Source of the DNA: Mytilus edulis
Taxonomy: Eukaryota; Mollusca; Bivalvia; Mytilida; Mytilidae
Direction: 5' to 3'
Assembly (NCBI RefSeq): GCF_963676685.1
Contig: NC_092346.1
Coordinates: 45,567,289 to 45,631,288, forward strand
DNA: 64,000 bases
Part shown: in pieces, positions 1-12,900 of the stretch
Numbering within the stretch: the first letter of the stretch is position 1
Layout: each line of letters opens with the position of its first letter
Program-made: the position numbers and the translations under genes
Notes under the pieces: model-generated
What the model was told of the DNA's origin: nothing
What the model saw: the letters and a program-made list of their open reading frames with translations, nothing else
The model's database searches: none

Positions 1-1686
1 ATTTTTTTCACAATATCTGTGTATATAGAATTATCGCTATTTTGTGCATTTTTCCCTTAATCTTTTTTTTGTGATAATTTTCTTATCATGCTACTCGATT
101 GAGATGGAAAATTATTGCTAGAAACTAAGCATGAACGTGGCATTGCTAACGAAATTGACATGAAATTGACAGCGTCGTCATAGGTAAGATAGCGATAAAA
201 AGATTAACATTGTTCACCTCAAATCGATTGCCTTTCTCGCTTTCGCCGTCCCGGCTCAATAAAGGCAACAGTAGTATACCGCTGTTCAAAACTCATAAAT
301 ATATGGACAAAAAACAAAATCGGGGTAAAAAACTAAAACTGAGGGAAACGCATTAAATATTAGAGGAGAACAACGACACAACATTAAAATGGCAACGGAC
401 TAAGCATTAGACAACATCCGATGAGAATAACCAATATAACATCAAAACCAAATACATGAATTTGGGATAGAAAAGTACCGTGACACGTCTTATAGTAATG
501 TGAATTCACACTAAAAAATATGAGAAAACAAACGACACAACGGAAACACAACGTAAAAATGTTACACACACAGAAACGAACTATGATATAACAATGGCCA
601 TTTTCCTGACTTGGTACAGGACATTTTTAAAGAAAAAAATGGTGGGTTGAACCTGGTTTTGTGGCATGCCAAACCTTGCACTTTGATGGCATTTCTCAAG
701 CGAGAAAATCACCGATAATCTATAATTATATTCGCATTATAGGCTTATATGATATAATTTTGAATCCAGTTTTGAGGAGATATTCTGTACCTCATTATTG
801 AATAACCATTGTTTTGAAATACTTATAACGCAACGGAAACACTTTATCCACATGATTATACCATTTATAAACCAATTATTATCCAAAACAACCATAGTCC
901 AATAAAAAACTGACCCCTGATTTAATTTAGGTTGATTCCTATAACACGTAATGATTTCATGATTACTTTTCATTGTGCCATTGGGGCGCTATTTGACGTA
1001 AAAACCTTAAAAATATTTGTAAGAGCTGAATTTTAAAAAGTGAATGCAATGACGGTATTCAAAGTTAATTGAATAAACACTGCATTTTTACTGTACACAA
1101 GTGCAAGAGGCACACGAGTGTATGATTTTGATCACTTGGACTCCAGTCTGATATATAAGAAACCCTTTTCTGCAAACAGTGTATGTGTAACTATGTTAAA
1201 CACACTCACGTACGGTCGGAATGCAAATATTCATTGAATTTATTATTATGCGTTCAGAGAGCGCTAAAACCTTCTTTTTTCTAGTTGTCGTTTACGACCC
1301 ACTGTGCATATAAAGCCAACAAATTAAGTAATTCTAGTTACAGGTATGTCAGTAATTTGTTAGTCAAAATAGCATTGATATAAAGATGGGTTATCAAAAT
1401 AAAGTGCAGGACATCAAATATAAAATGTAATCATATATAAACATTGTTTATTAGTCATTGTCACAAAGTTCGATGAATGAATTTTTGGTTACAACTTTAT
1501 CAATATACAGTCACAACATCAATGTGTCAGTTAACCAGGTCGAAGTCAGTAGAATAAATGTCAACAAATAGGCCACATTGATAGTTGATGTAAGCTGAGT
1601 TTCAGTTTCTCACCCGTTAGTATTGTAACTTGAGTTACTTGTTAACACAAAACTAAGGAACATAGTTAAGTTTCAAGTTTCTACTC
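1..1686. repeat. Intergenic DNA with an interspersed mussel-type repeat (258-690)
   Basis: No gene is recognisable. Positions 258-690 hold one copy of a dispersed repeat beginning near AATAAAGGCAACAGTAG and ending near the TGGCATGCCAAACC stretch. Further copies lie at about 2911-3450 (same orientation), 8330-8805 (opposite) and 40280-40440 (opposite, partial). The short open frames here (384-569, 737-973) are read through repeat or AT-rich DNA, and the first recurs wherever the repeat does. Positions 700-1686 show nothing I can name. Confidence 0.6.
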
Positions 1687-1690
1687 TTAA

Positions 1691-2308
1691 AGGCATACGA
1701 TACAGTTACAGGGGAGGTAATGACGTTGCTAACGTAAAAAGTTATTTTCGCGACGTCAAACTGTGACATATCGGGAAAAGATGCATTTTTCGACTGATTT
1801 TTATCATTCAAACTGATTTAATTTGAAAACGAGTGCATGGACCCCTATTTTTTAAAACGACATTTTGTTTCATTTTGCAGGGAGATTATGTGGACCAAAT
1901 TTTATAAAACTGTAAATAGCACATTTTTTTTTAATTTTGATAAATATACAGAAAAAAAGGACGTGTTTTTCTCAATTCATGACCATGATGAATATGAGTT
2001 ATTTCTGAATAAAAAATGCATAAATGTTGAGAACACTTATAAAATACAGACATTACAAATTATTTAATAAAGAACAATTTGTGTTTATCTTTTAAAACAA
2101 AAAAGTTATGTCCTTCTTTCGAAAGGAGAAATATGGCCACAAATCGGAATTTTGAGCAAATATACAAAATTTTGACCTGATTTAACTCAAAAAGTAGCAC
2201 ATGAAGGTATATTTTTGATTGGATATTTGATTTAATTAGGCAAAAAATAGCCTATATGGAAATTTTCATCAAAATGTAAATACGGGATCAAAACTGTATC
2301 GTATGCCC
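1691..2308. mobile_element. TTAA-flanked inverted-repeat element (piggyBac-like MITE)
   Basis: The segment is bounded by TTAA at 1687-1690 and 2309-2312. It begins AGGCATACGATACAGTT and ends with the near-perfect reverse complement AACTGTATCGTATGCCC. TTAA target duplication plus short terminal inverted repeats is the signature of piggyBac-type transposition. At 618 bp with no transposase it would be non-autonomous. A 76-codon open frame inside (1837-2067) resembles no known protein and is not claimed as a gene. The family assignment is inferred from the ends only. Confidence 0.7.
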
Positions 2309-2312
2309 TTAA

Positions 2313-2910
2313 GCTGACAAGAGTGCCTTTAATCTGTTTATATATCAATGTTTTTTCGTGTAAGCTTACGTTTGCACTTGTGTTCAACTTTCGATTGATA
2401 AATAGTGTGCTTATAACATATTACAATTAAGATTTTTAAAGATAGAACGTCTTGTTCTTTGCGTGTGAGATAATTTTATCTTATACTGTTTTCGAGATAT
2501 TTGCGGTACAATTTATGGCATGAACTATTCAAATGTATACCTTTTGGAAAAGAGAGGGGAAAGATACCAAAGAGTATTTATACTCGCAATCCGACAACGA
2601 AAACAAAAACAGGTATAAATAAACAACACACGTAAATTACAAGTTTGCATTTTGTATGATGTACATTTGCTACAAAAACCAGTATGACTTTACAGTTTGT
2701 GTTCATACAAAGCCATGTTCGACCTGATTTCTGACACACACCAACACGCACACTCACACACATAGGTCATCGTACGGCCTCCAACTATGCGCAAAGCCCA
2801 TACCACAATAGTCAGCATTAAAAGGCCACAAATGTAAAACAATTCAAACTAACGGCCTAATTTATGTACAAAATATTAATGAAACAAATATGTAACACAT
2901 CAACAAACGA
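2313..2910. other. Intergenic stretch with a repeat fragment
   Basis: No gene seen. About 2755-2890 carries a degraded fragment of the dispersed repeat that is better preserved at 23950-24490 (shared words around ATCGTACGGCC and GCAAAGCCCATACC). The remainder is unremarkable AT-rich DNA with a short CA-rich run near 2735-2762. Confidence 0.4.
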
Positions 2911-3450
2911 CAATAAAGGCAACAGTAGTATACCGCTGTTCAAACTCATAAATCCATGGACAAAAAAAAAAATCGGGGTAACAATCTAAAACTGAGGGAA
3001 ACGCATAAATATAAGAGGAGAAGAACAACACAACACTACAATGTAACTAACACACACAGAAACGGACCAAGCATCAGACAAAATCCCACGAGAATAACAA
3101 ATATAACATCAAAACCAAATACATGAATTTGGGATAGACAAGTACCGTGACACGTCTTATCGCAATGTCAATTTACACTCAAAAATAAGAGAAAACAAAC
3201 GACGTAACGTTAAATTGTAACACACACAGAAACGAACTATAATATAACAATGGCCATATTCCTGACTTGGTACAGGACATTTTTAAAGGAAAAAATGGTG
3301 GGTTGAACCTGGTTTTGTGGCATACCAAACCTCGCACTTTAATGGCAATGTTAAATATAACATAAAAATGACAACATAATATTACAGGACTACAATACAA
3401 ATAAATAGGAAAACGTATTAGACAAAGAAACACTTGATTTATGAATAACA
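2911..3450. repeat. Second copy of the 258-690 interspersed repeat
   Basis: The sequence from ACAATAAAGGCAACAGTAG onward follows 258-690 closely, with small indels, through the TGGTACAGGACATTTTTAA and GGTGGGTTGAACCTGG landmarks. The open frame 3179-3451 on the minus strand is the repeat read backwards and has no support as a gene. Confidence 0.7.
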
Positions 3451-3462
3451 AAAAGCATCAGG

Positions 3463-4060
3463 TTAAAAATTTAATACGCCAAAAACGCGCCTCGTCCACA
3501 CAAGACTCACCAGTGACGCCCAGATGTAAAAGATCGGCCATCGGTCCAGAAATTACTGTACTGTTTACAAACACTCTTTTTCTACACGAAGTTTTTGACG
3601 CAATTTTACAAAAAAAATAGATGAAAGACATATGATTTTCATTGGATTTGCTGAATGATATATGTACACAGTTTCAGAAAAGGTATTACATCAAACGATT
3701 GAAATTCTACTTTTAGCCAAATTTTGGGAACAACCACTGAATTACAGGTTCCTGACTTTTGGACAGGAACATACATACTGAATGTCACGGGTTTAACAGG
3801 ATCCCAACCCTCCCCTAGTCCTTGGACATTGGTGAAACAGCACAACGTAGAAACAAACTATAAAAATGAGTTGAAGAAAAAAAAAATTACAAGAAATACT
3901 GAATTCCGAAAAAAACTCAAAACGGAAAGTCCCTAATCAATTGGCAAAATCAAAAGCTCAAACATATCAAACAAATTGAAAACAAATGTCATGTTCCTGA
4001 CTTGTTACAGGCATTTTCTTATGAAAAAGGTGGATTCAAATACATGCTTGTTTCACTATG
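3463..4060. repeat. Cluster of two dispersed repeat fragments
   Basis: Around 3463-3560 is a fragment of the repeat containing AGACTCACCAGTGACGC, also seen at 10980-11190, 35758-35960, 56285-56560 and, reversed, 49600-49745. Around 3885-4060 is a copy of the family containing AAAGTCCCTAATCAA and TCCTGACTTGTTACAGGCA, which recurs at 6628-6700, 40503-40730, 44630-44840, 53868-54095 and 61855-62060, and reversed at 42195-42420 and 43650-43865. Dispersal in both orientations supports mobile-element origin. The class is not known to me. Confidence 0.6.
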
Positions 4061-4191
4061 CACATATATCGCCACGACTAATGGTGAACATTGGCTACAA
4101 TATTAAGAATAATTGGAGCTAATTGACTATCTATAAGTGAATGTTTATTTCAATTCATCACTTTTATATATATATATAAAAGATACCCTTA

Positions 4192-4913
4192 AGCTGGGGT
4201 CACACATTCACGATTTTTACTGCCGTCCTTGTCAAGACCATTCCCGATTAAAATTTGTCAAGAGTCTGATCAAGATCCTGTGAATCGTGGATGGAAATTC
4301 GATTTGTATCTTTCGCCAGGTAAAATTCGACCGAGTCTGTCACGACTGCGTCCCGATTCTACCGAATGTAATCCGACAGAGATCAGATAGTGACAAGACA
4401 GTGAACCGACGCTGACGGAAGTTATCCGTTCGAAAACTGTCGGCATAATCGGGATGATCAGGTACTGTCGGAACGTAATCCTATCACGGTCCGCTCTATC
4501 GCATTGCAAACGGCTTTGTTCGGTCTCAGTCGTATTGTATTCTGTTATTGTCGGGACTTCTCCAGATCATTCCCGTTCCACAGGACACCGTCCCGAATAC
4601 ACAGAACATTGTTAGGAATTCGATCCGATACAGTAGAATCTGTCACGACATAGGCACGATTGTAATCCGACTAGACAAAATCGGCTGAGTTTCCCCGAAT
4701 GTTACGGGACGCACCTAACTGTCGGGGTGCTTTGCCGAACTATTCGGACCCTTCCCGACCAGTAGGAATCTGTTACGAACTAAAACGACTGCGTTCAGAC
4801 AATAATAGGACATTCCAGATAATTGAGGATACTAATCCGACTTTTTCACTTTCGTGTCGTATCGCTGTCTGATCTTAAACGGGAGCAATAATCGGCAATG
4901 TGTGAACCCCGCA
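4192..4913. mobile_element. TTA-flanked inverted-repeat element rich in CCCGAT-like motifs
   Basis: The left end reads AGCTGGGGTCACACATTCAC. The right end, read on the minus strand, gives TGCGGGGTTCACACATTG, so the termini form an imperfect inverted repeat of about 20 bp. TTA occurs directly outside both ends (4189-4191 and 4914-4916), which fits a 3-bp target duplication of the PIF/Harbinger kind. The interior is built from degenerate short words such as TCCCGATT, GTCCCGAAT and ATCCGAC, and is clearly richer in G+C than the flanks. No transposase is present. The 79-codon minus-strand frame inside (4270-4509) is a by-product of these words. Confidence 0.65.
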
Positions 4914-4916
4914 TTA

Positions 4917-5857
4917 GGATGACAGGGTTATAGGTTAAATTGGTACATCTATTAAAGACTTGATTCTGAACTCATTAGAAGATAAAATGTATTAAGAAAT
5001 GCACATAAATAAAAATAAAACGCATCATGCTGCTATTCCTGCATATCTGTTTGAGTTGACAATGATGTTCTGTCACTCAAAAACAAATATTTCAATGTGT
5101 GATTACATCTCATATATCGCAGGGAAATCGAGATTTAAGATTACGACCGAGGTTTAAAAGTCTTCTTCATGTCTTGATCTTATCCTAGAAATACACATAG
5201 ACGGATTCAATGACAAATGATTTCAACAGTTAATTGCCAACTTCCCATTTCTGAGCAGTAACATACCATCTGCAACATCGTTTAGCGTTTACGTATCTCA
5301 GGTAAAACGTCACACTCGTTTATGTTTACATTATACGGACTGCACTAATAGGTTTCTTACACCCACAAAACACCATGCCTAGACAGATAAATGAGGAAGA
5401 ACGACTGAAATCGACTCTACATAAGTTTTACGATCACCATCATTAATTGATTGAATGGTTAGATGTGTCAGTTTCTCAACTCTAGATATGTTTTCGTGGC
5501 CTTAGATTTTAGATTCAAGTTAAGTCGTCTGACCTGTTATTTGAGCGAGTGTGTCCTTATCCCTTTTGTGTTATTTTGACTAGGTGGGATTTTGCACGAT
5601 GAGTTATGCTTGCAAAAAGGAGACGCTCACCTCCTGTCGACACACCCGTTCTCGCTACTTCTAAAATATATGTTATTCCATTAGATTTTGTTTAAACATC
5701 ATTTGTCTCTTCTCTTTCGATTTTCGACATTTGAACTTCGCGCGGTAAGCTACTGTTGGCTTTATCTATGACAGTCAATCACCACTTGGTCAAATGAGTA
5801 TCAGTTGGAGGTAAATTCTAAAAGCTTACCATGAGTATATATAGATATTTATATATC
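4917..5857. other. Intergenic stretch without recognised features
   Basis: I see no coding exon, repeat family or structured element here. The left edge of tandem unit 1 begins at its right end. Confidence 0.4.
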
Positions 5858-7369
5858 ACAAGGATGACCGTGTGGAAATATGAAATTGTGCCATTCACGA
5901 GCATTTTTGTCCTTCCTTTCTTATAATCAAAAACGTTTTACAACATATGAAACGTGGAACCTCACACTCATTCAATTTTAAAATGCTATGAAAGAATAAA
6001 TATTATTCAGGAAGTAAATTTAGTTCAGCTAGAGATTATGTTAAAGTATCTTTTTTTTTTAGAACATAATTATATTAAGATAACGAAAATTTTACTTGAA
6101 ACATGCGTCGAATCAAGGCAAATACACATTGTCATCTGCATTTTACTACAACGATGGATCAACTATCAATTATTTCCAAGAGACTTGTGGTATGTTTATT
6201 ATAATAACATTAAACTTTCGTATTGATACATTCAAGTTTACATTTTGTTTTAAATAATACATGAATGCATTTATTTTATAGAAAGACACATTCATGTGTA
6301 TATATTTTTATCAATATTGCAGTTACATATCCGTAATTGGTTAACTCATTATAGGACTACTATGTTTTTACTTTTAAATCCAGTTTTCAAAAGAGTGCTT
6401 CTATTTTCCAATGTCTAGATAACATTATGGAGACAGCATATCGTAATGCTTATAGAATTATTTGAAATACTTATGATTTTCTTATTCCAGGTATAGATAA
6501 CCTTAGCTGAATTTGGCACAACTTTTTGGATTTTTGGATCACCAATGCTTTTCAACTTTGTACTTGTTTGGCTTCCTAACCATTTTGATCTGAGCGTCAC
6601 TGATGAGTCTTATATAGATGAAAAAAGTAAAATCACAAGAATACTGAATTCCTAGTAAAATCAAAAATAGAAAGTCCCTAATCAAATGTCAAAAAAGCAC
6701 GAAACGTGCGTCTGCAGGCGCATTAAATTGTAAGCCTGGTACCTTTGATAACTATTTACTATTTACTGTCACAGAAGAACACACCAAATCTCTAGTCAAA
6801 GTCTTTCTCAACCGATGTGATATACAAATTTTAGTTTGTATATTGTCACATATTACATTTCACAATACTTAATTTACTACACAAAATCCCCCGCCCCCCA
6901 CCACCCAAAAAAATTATATATTTGACTGATTTTGAAGAATTCTTAACAAATATAGTTTAGCAAATAACTTGATGAATTTAACAAAACAATTACACGACAG
7001 ACTCATAGATATATTATTTAAGTCGACAGTTTCATGTCAGGCATTGTATAAACCTTATTCAAATTTCAGAAGTACAGCAAGCGGAGTTTTCGATAAACCC
7101 TAGATTTTCAATATAGTCACAGATGTCTATACGGGTTACTTAATACGTAGATAGCTGACCCGCTGACTTTTACTCAATATCTCCTTATTTATGTCTTACA
7201 ATTTGTGTTACAGTATACTTACAAGACATTAATAATAGAGTAGAAATGTACAAAACTCCTGATGTTTATGAAAAATCAATGCTCATTGATACTGGCAGCA
7301 ATCAGATCGGTATGTTTTTTTAAGTAAAGGTTTTAGTATTTTTCAGTCCCAAAAAGATAGTCCAAATAT

Positions 7370-9800
7370 ATCAAAGGAACATTTAAACTCATTTGCAAAT
7401 ACACTGACAACGCTATGTAAAAAAAAAATATACAAAAACAAAACAGTACACAAAAAACAACATAGAAACCTAAATACTAAAAACACGAACCCAACCAAAA
7501 ATCAGGGTAGATCTCATGTCCTACAGAAGGGTAGGCAAATTCTGCTCCAGGTTGCGTTTAAATAAATACCAAATCAGTTTTGGACCATATATGGTGTTTA
7601 GAAAATTTTGATGGAATACCACTACATTCTGTATAAACAAACGATGGCAACTTTTGTATATTATAATGGTCACTTGGACTTCCATAGTGTCGAATTAGAG
7701 TCTCTGTTTGATTGATTTATACATAGTCATGTCCGATCTTAATGCAAAACGAAGAAGTAAGTACTTCAGTACTGACATGATTTATAATACACCTTTGTAA
7801 ATTAGTCGGATAACTAGTTTCAAATTTACAGACACTTGAGTTTCAACTCCTTAAGGCAAAGTTGACCTAAGATGATCTTGATACTGTTTTCTTTTGTCAA
7901 ATAGCTTTACAATTGTTTGGGCTCTTATACATCCTAGACTTTCAAATATTTGGCTTCGAGTGTTCCTGGTGAAGGTTAATCCATTTCATCGCTTCGAACG
8001 TATGAAATTTATTAAGTGTACTTTATCTTGCTTTAAGAGAGCAGAACATATTTATCTTTTTTTCAGTTGTCCAATTCGACCCATTTTGCCCACAGAACCT
8101 ACCAAACTGATACGATACTTTATTAAGAAATCAATCTAACAACATGTTTTTAAAGATCTTTATATATCATCATAGTCGTCTAATTTGTAGTGTGGGTTCG
8201 CATGACGGGGAATGCATACATTACAAAGATAATTAACCTGACGATGCACCGGGTATCGCTCCTGTAGTGGTTCATATAATTCCCTTGTTTTTTTTCTTTG
8301 TATTGAAGTCCTGTATTGTTGTGTTGTCATTTTTATGTTATATTTAAAATGGCCATTAAAGCGGGAGATTTGGCATGCCACAAAACCAAGTTCAACCCAC
8401 CATTTTTTTCTTAAAAAAATGTCCTGTGCCAAGTCAGGAATATGGTCATTGTTATATTATAGTTCATTTCTGTGTGTGTTACATTCTAACGTTGTGTTTC
8501 TTTTGTGTCGTTTGTTTCCTCTTATATTTGAGTTTGAATTCACATTATTATAAGACGTGTCACGGTACTTTTCTATCCCAAATTCATGTATTCAGTTTTG
8601 ATGTTATATTTGTTATTCTCATCGGATTTTGTCTAATGCTTAGTTCGTTTCTGTGTGTGTTACATTTTAATATTGTGTCGTCATTCTCCTTTTATATTTA
8701 ATGCGTTTCCCTCGGTTTTGGTTTGTGACCCGGATTTTTTATTTTTCTATCGATTTATGAGTTTTGAATATCGGTTTACTACTGTTGCCTTTATTTACCT
8801 TCATTTGTCTTCTTTTTATATTTACGAAATTATGAAAAGGGCAAATAACAGTTGCCCTTAGTATGTTATTGCCACATTTTTTACACTACACCTCAGAAAC
8901 TGCATTTTACTTCCAGCAGTCCACATATAGATTATAATTTGTATAATTTATTCCCCAGACATCAGATCAAGGGTTTATCTGATTTAGTATTTTGGTTAAA
9001 AGAATATAACTTGAAGTAAGTATATTTACGCCTTCAGATTAAATTGAAAAGAAAATGTTGAGATGACATCAATAAGACTGTATTAACGTCAATAAAGCTT
9101 ATACGATATACGAAGGTCAATACAGTTTTGACTTATAGATTATTCTAATGCAATTTTTATGTAGCTTTTTTTTTTCGTTGGCTCAAAGTTATACACTGTT
9201 CGAGTTCATCTTTTAAAAGGAAAAGAAACAACTTACTACTACTTTTGTGTGTAACTGTAAATTACCACCTTCAGAAACAGGAAGAAAACCGAGTTAAAAT
9301 ACATGGTACTTCGTGTAATAATAGGTGTTTTAACTCTTTCCAATTATGGCATTAATGCATTAACGTATAGTATAGAAAACGGATCAACATTATAAATAAA
9401 AGAAAAGATAGAAAAGTCAGCATTTGTATAACGTGCATGTATCTTGATTAAACCTTAAAAAAATTGAAAATCTAAACTATATATAGCTTAATTTTTTGAC
9501 AAGTGTCTGAAAAACTTAAACAAAACAGAAATCAAAACAAATCTATTTGCGTTCACTAATTTCAGTATAAACATCAAAAAGCAGCTCAAGATTTAGACAA
9601 TACAACTTATACTTAATAACAATAACTAAGCGTTATAACACTATATAACAATACTTATATCAATATTTTAATTATTTTGTCTTTAATTGATTACTTATTT
9701 TTTTACAATATTTACAACATATGCAAAAGTTCATTAAAATACACGATCAAAGAAAAACTAACAAGTTTTACTGCCTTTTTGTGTCATAAAAACTATCAAG
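7370..9800. repeat. Unit-1-specific insertion zone with a reversed interspersed repeat
   Basis: Unit 2 has no counterpart of this 2.4-kb stretch; it passes from about 23030 to 23560 with a different insert. Within it, 8330-8805 is the 258-690 repeat in reverse orientation, which accounts for the 108-codon and 72-codon frames there. Around 7420-7550 is a reversed fragment of the repeat well seen at 14570-14835. The rest (about 8900-9800), downstream of ABCG5, shows nothing recognisable. Confidence 0.55.
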
Positions 9801-9927
9801 AGAAATATCTTAAACCACACTTCTTATAATAGTTATTCAAATCAAAACAGATCCCTGAGTTCAAATAATGATACATATTATTTTGGTTCTACCTTTCATA
9901 GTTCATATTTTTTTATATATAATCTCA

Positions 9928-12900
9928 TTAATGAAGGTTTGGTATCCCTCTTATTTTGAATGCGGTTATAGTCAGAACAGTAAACAGCACAATAAATCCA
10001 CCAAGAGCGTAAAAGTTCCTTTCCATGTTTTCCCAAGAGTCCGGATAAAAATCGTCTAGATACATGTTTCCATTTGGATAAAGACATGGAACACCTACAA
10101 GCAAATTTGATATGTTAATGATTATGATTTGGAAATTATTGTGATAACATTTATAGGAACGGTCAAAAGAACAAAGATGATGAAATACTTTTCATCGTCA
10201 TTTTCTACTAAAATCTTTCTATATTTGTCATTTCAAATTATTAATCACGAACATACAAAGCATTCTTAAACAATTTAAACGAGAAAACTGTCGGCATAAT
10301 GTCTGTGTAAAAACTGAAAGAAAAACAAATGTAACACAGCAACAAACGACAACCACTAAATCACAGGTCATGAGTTAGGACAGGCACATACATACAGAAT
10401 GTGGCGGGGGTTAAACACCCCAACCATTTCATAACAGACAGCGTTGAAATATACAACATAAGAAAGAACTATAAAAATCGGTTGAAAAAGGCTTATTGCT
10501 CATTGATGAAGACCGTACGGTGACCTATAGTTGTTAGTTTCTGTGTCATTTGGTCTTTTGTTAGGTGTTGGCAATCACACCCGATCTTCTCTTTAATATT
10601 AACTCATCAGATGAATACAAATATGATTACATCTAACAAAACAAAAACACAGCGCGGAGTGGGCGTAGCTGGATACTTGATTCAGATGTCATATATCTAT
10701 AAACTCTTGTGTTATAATGTTTGTCTTCAAACTTATTTCAATGTTTTATACAGGTGAATCATGACCATCTTCTGTTTGTTTGGTGGACATGAAGAATGAA
10801 TATTTGTAGGGAATAATGGGTTGATTGTTTTTGCAGGTTTCTAGAAGGTTTTCTTAATATTATACCCCTTTCCATATAATACATAATATTAATAGTTGTT
10901 TCCTTACATCATTATCCGTAAAACTTGTATTTGAGCATATGTTTGGATGATTCAGGATGATATTGAGAATAAACACATCATAGATACCAGGATTAATTTT
11001 ATATTTACGCCAAACGCACGATTCGTCTACAAAAGACTCACCAGTGACACTCGAATCCAAAAGAGGTGAAAAAGGCCAATTAAAGTACGAAGTTGAAGAG
11101 CATTGCAGACCTAAATTCCTAAAAGTTTTGCCAAATAAAGATAATGTAATCTATTCCTGAGGTAGAAAAGCCTTAGTATTTCAAAAAATCAAAAGTTTTA
11201 TAAACAGTTAATTTATAAATATGATCATACCAATGATAATTCATGTCAGCACAGAAGTGTTGACTACTGGGCTCAAGTGTAGAATGTCTTTTAATGAATA
11301 GTTTTTCGTTTTTGACCTTGACCAATGTGGAGTCATGCGACCCACACGATGCTTCAATTTACAATATCATTTGTACAATTATTTGTCTGTTTGTCTTTAA
11401 TTTTTAGCCATGGCGTTGTCAGTTTGTTTTCGATCTTTGAGTTTGACTGTTCCTCTGACATCTCTCTTCTCTACTATAGTACATGAAACTAGTTAACAAC
11501 AGGAAAAAATAAATTTAGGGATATATCGTCATTTGATTATGGTCATCGCAGTGACTAACAGTTACGTCCTCTTATATTTTTTCAAGAACAGCACTTTTTC
11601 AATAATTTTATAAGGACTCACTTTTGTTTTCTTATTTTTGTGTTTAAACTTTAAGTATACAAAGTTCTAACTTCAACAATAAATTATTAAAGTTTACAAT
11701 CAAATTTATTTTCATTTGTGCAAAATGTAATAATCACCGCATGAAAAGATGTTCGTAAAAAATCTAGTCCTTGCAACTACTCTGTCCTATTATAATTGTA
11801 TGTTATCGACATTTTGTGCATGTTTCCTTTGATATTTTTTTTTTTGTGATAACTTTTCAAATCATGCTACTCGCTTGAGATGGAAAATTATCGCTAGAAA
11901 TTAAGGAGGCACGTGGCGTTGCCAATGAAATTGACATGAAATTGACAACGTCGTCATAGGTAAAATAGCGATATACAGATTATCATTGGTCATTTCAACT
12001 CGATTGCTTTCTCGCTTTCGCCGTACCGGCTCTAGCGAGAAAATTAATCTCGATAAGATGATCAATGATAATCTATAATTATCTACCTTCTTTGTTTGCA
12101 TCACAGCTGATATTTAGGTTGTGGAATTCGTTAGCTACTACAATTTCTGCACTATATTTCATTACAACGCCCCAACTAAGCCACTGAAACATTGGCAAAA
12201 TGTCTGGCAGTGTTCTGGAATTAAAATGAACAAATAATACAGAATTTAATGTATAAAATGCATTGTTACGTATACGAAAAATAACCACTTTATTTGAATG
12301 TATGGCAATCTAAATAAAACATAAATGTCTGATTTCGTTATATGGAGCTTTGAATAACAGGTACAGTACCAATGTTCCTGCACCAGATGCGCATTTCGAC
12401 AATACATGTCTCTTCAGTGATGCTCGTGCACGTATGCGACCTTTATAAGTTGCATTTAAATATCCAATAAAGTTTTTTATCATCTTTAATCTGACAGTTG
12501 GAATTATTGAGTATCTTACATCTGCAATGATTATTTTTTACTACTTCCGCTTAAGAGCAAGTTAGTCTCTAATGGTAATATATCAATGAAAAGCATTGAC
12601 ATGGTCTAAAATTATCTTGTTCAGAAAGAAATGTGAAATGTAAGATTCATTCATTCCATTCTTCAGGGTCTCTGTATAGTCTATAGTGTGAATATTTGTA
12701 ATTCTACGCTATTGTTATATTTTCAGAAAACTACTTTATGATTGTAAACTACCTTAAAAAGATACCATCGTTGGGTAGGGATAAGATGGATAGTATATAA
12801 ACATCAATGGAGGAAACTATTTTCAAGTAAAAAAAAACTCTGAAATAATATTCATTTTGTAGAATTGTGTTTTTTATTTTTATTTATTAAAACAGACTTA

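Noticed and set aside
4270..4509. 79-codon Arg/Ser-rich frame
   Set aside because: Produced by the degenerate CCCGAT-type words of the 4192-4913 element; no independent evidence of coding.
8375..8701. 108-codon plus-strand open frame
   Set aside because: It is the interspersed repeat of 258-690 read in reverse; similar Cys/Phe/Val-rich frames appear wherever that repeat occurs.
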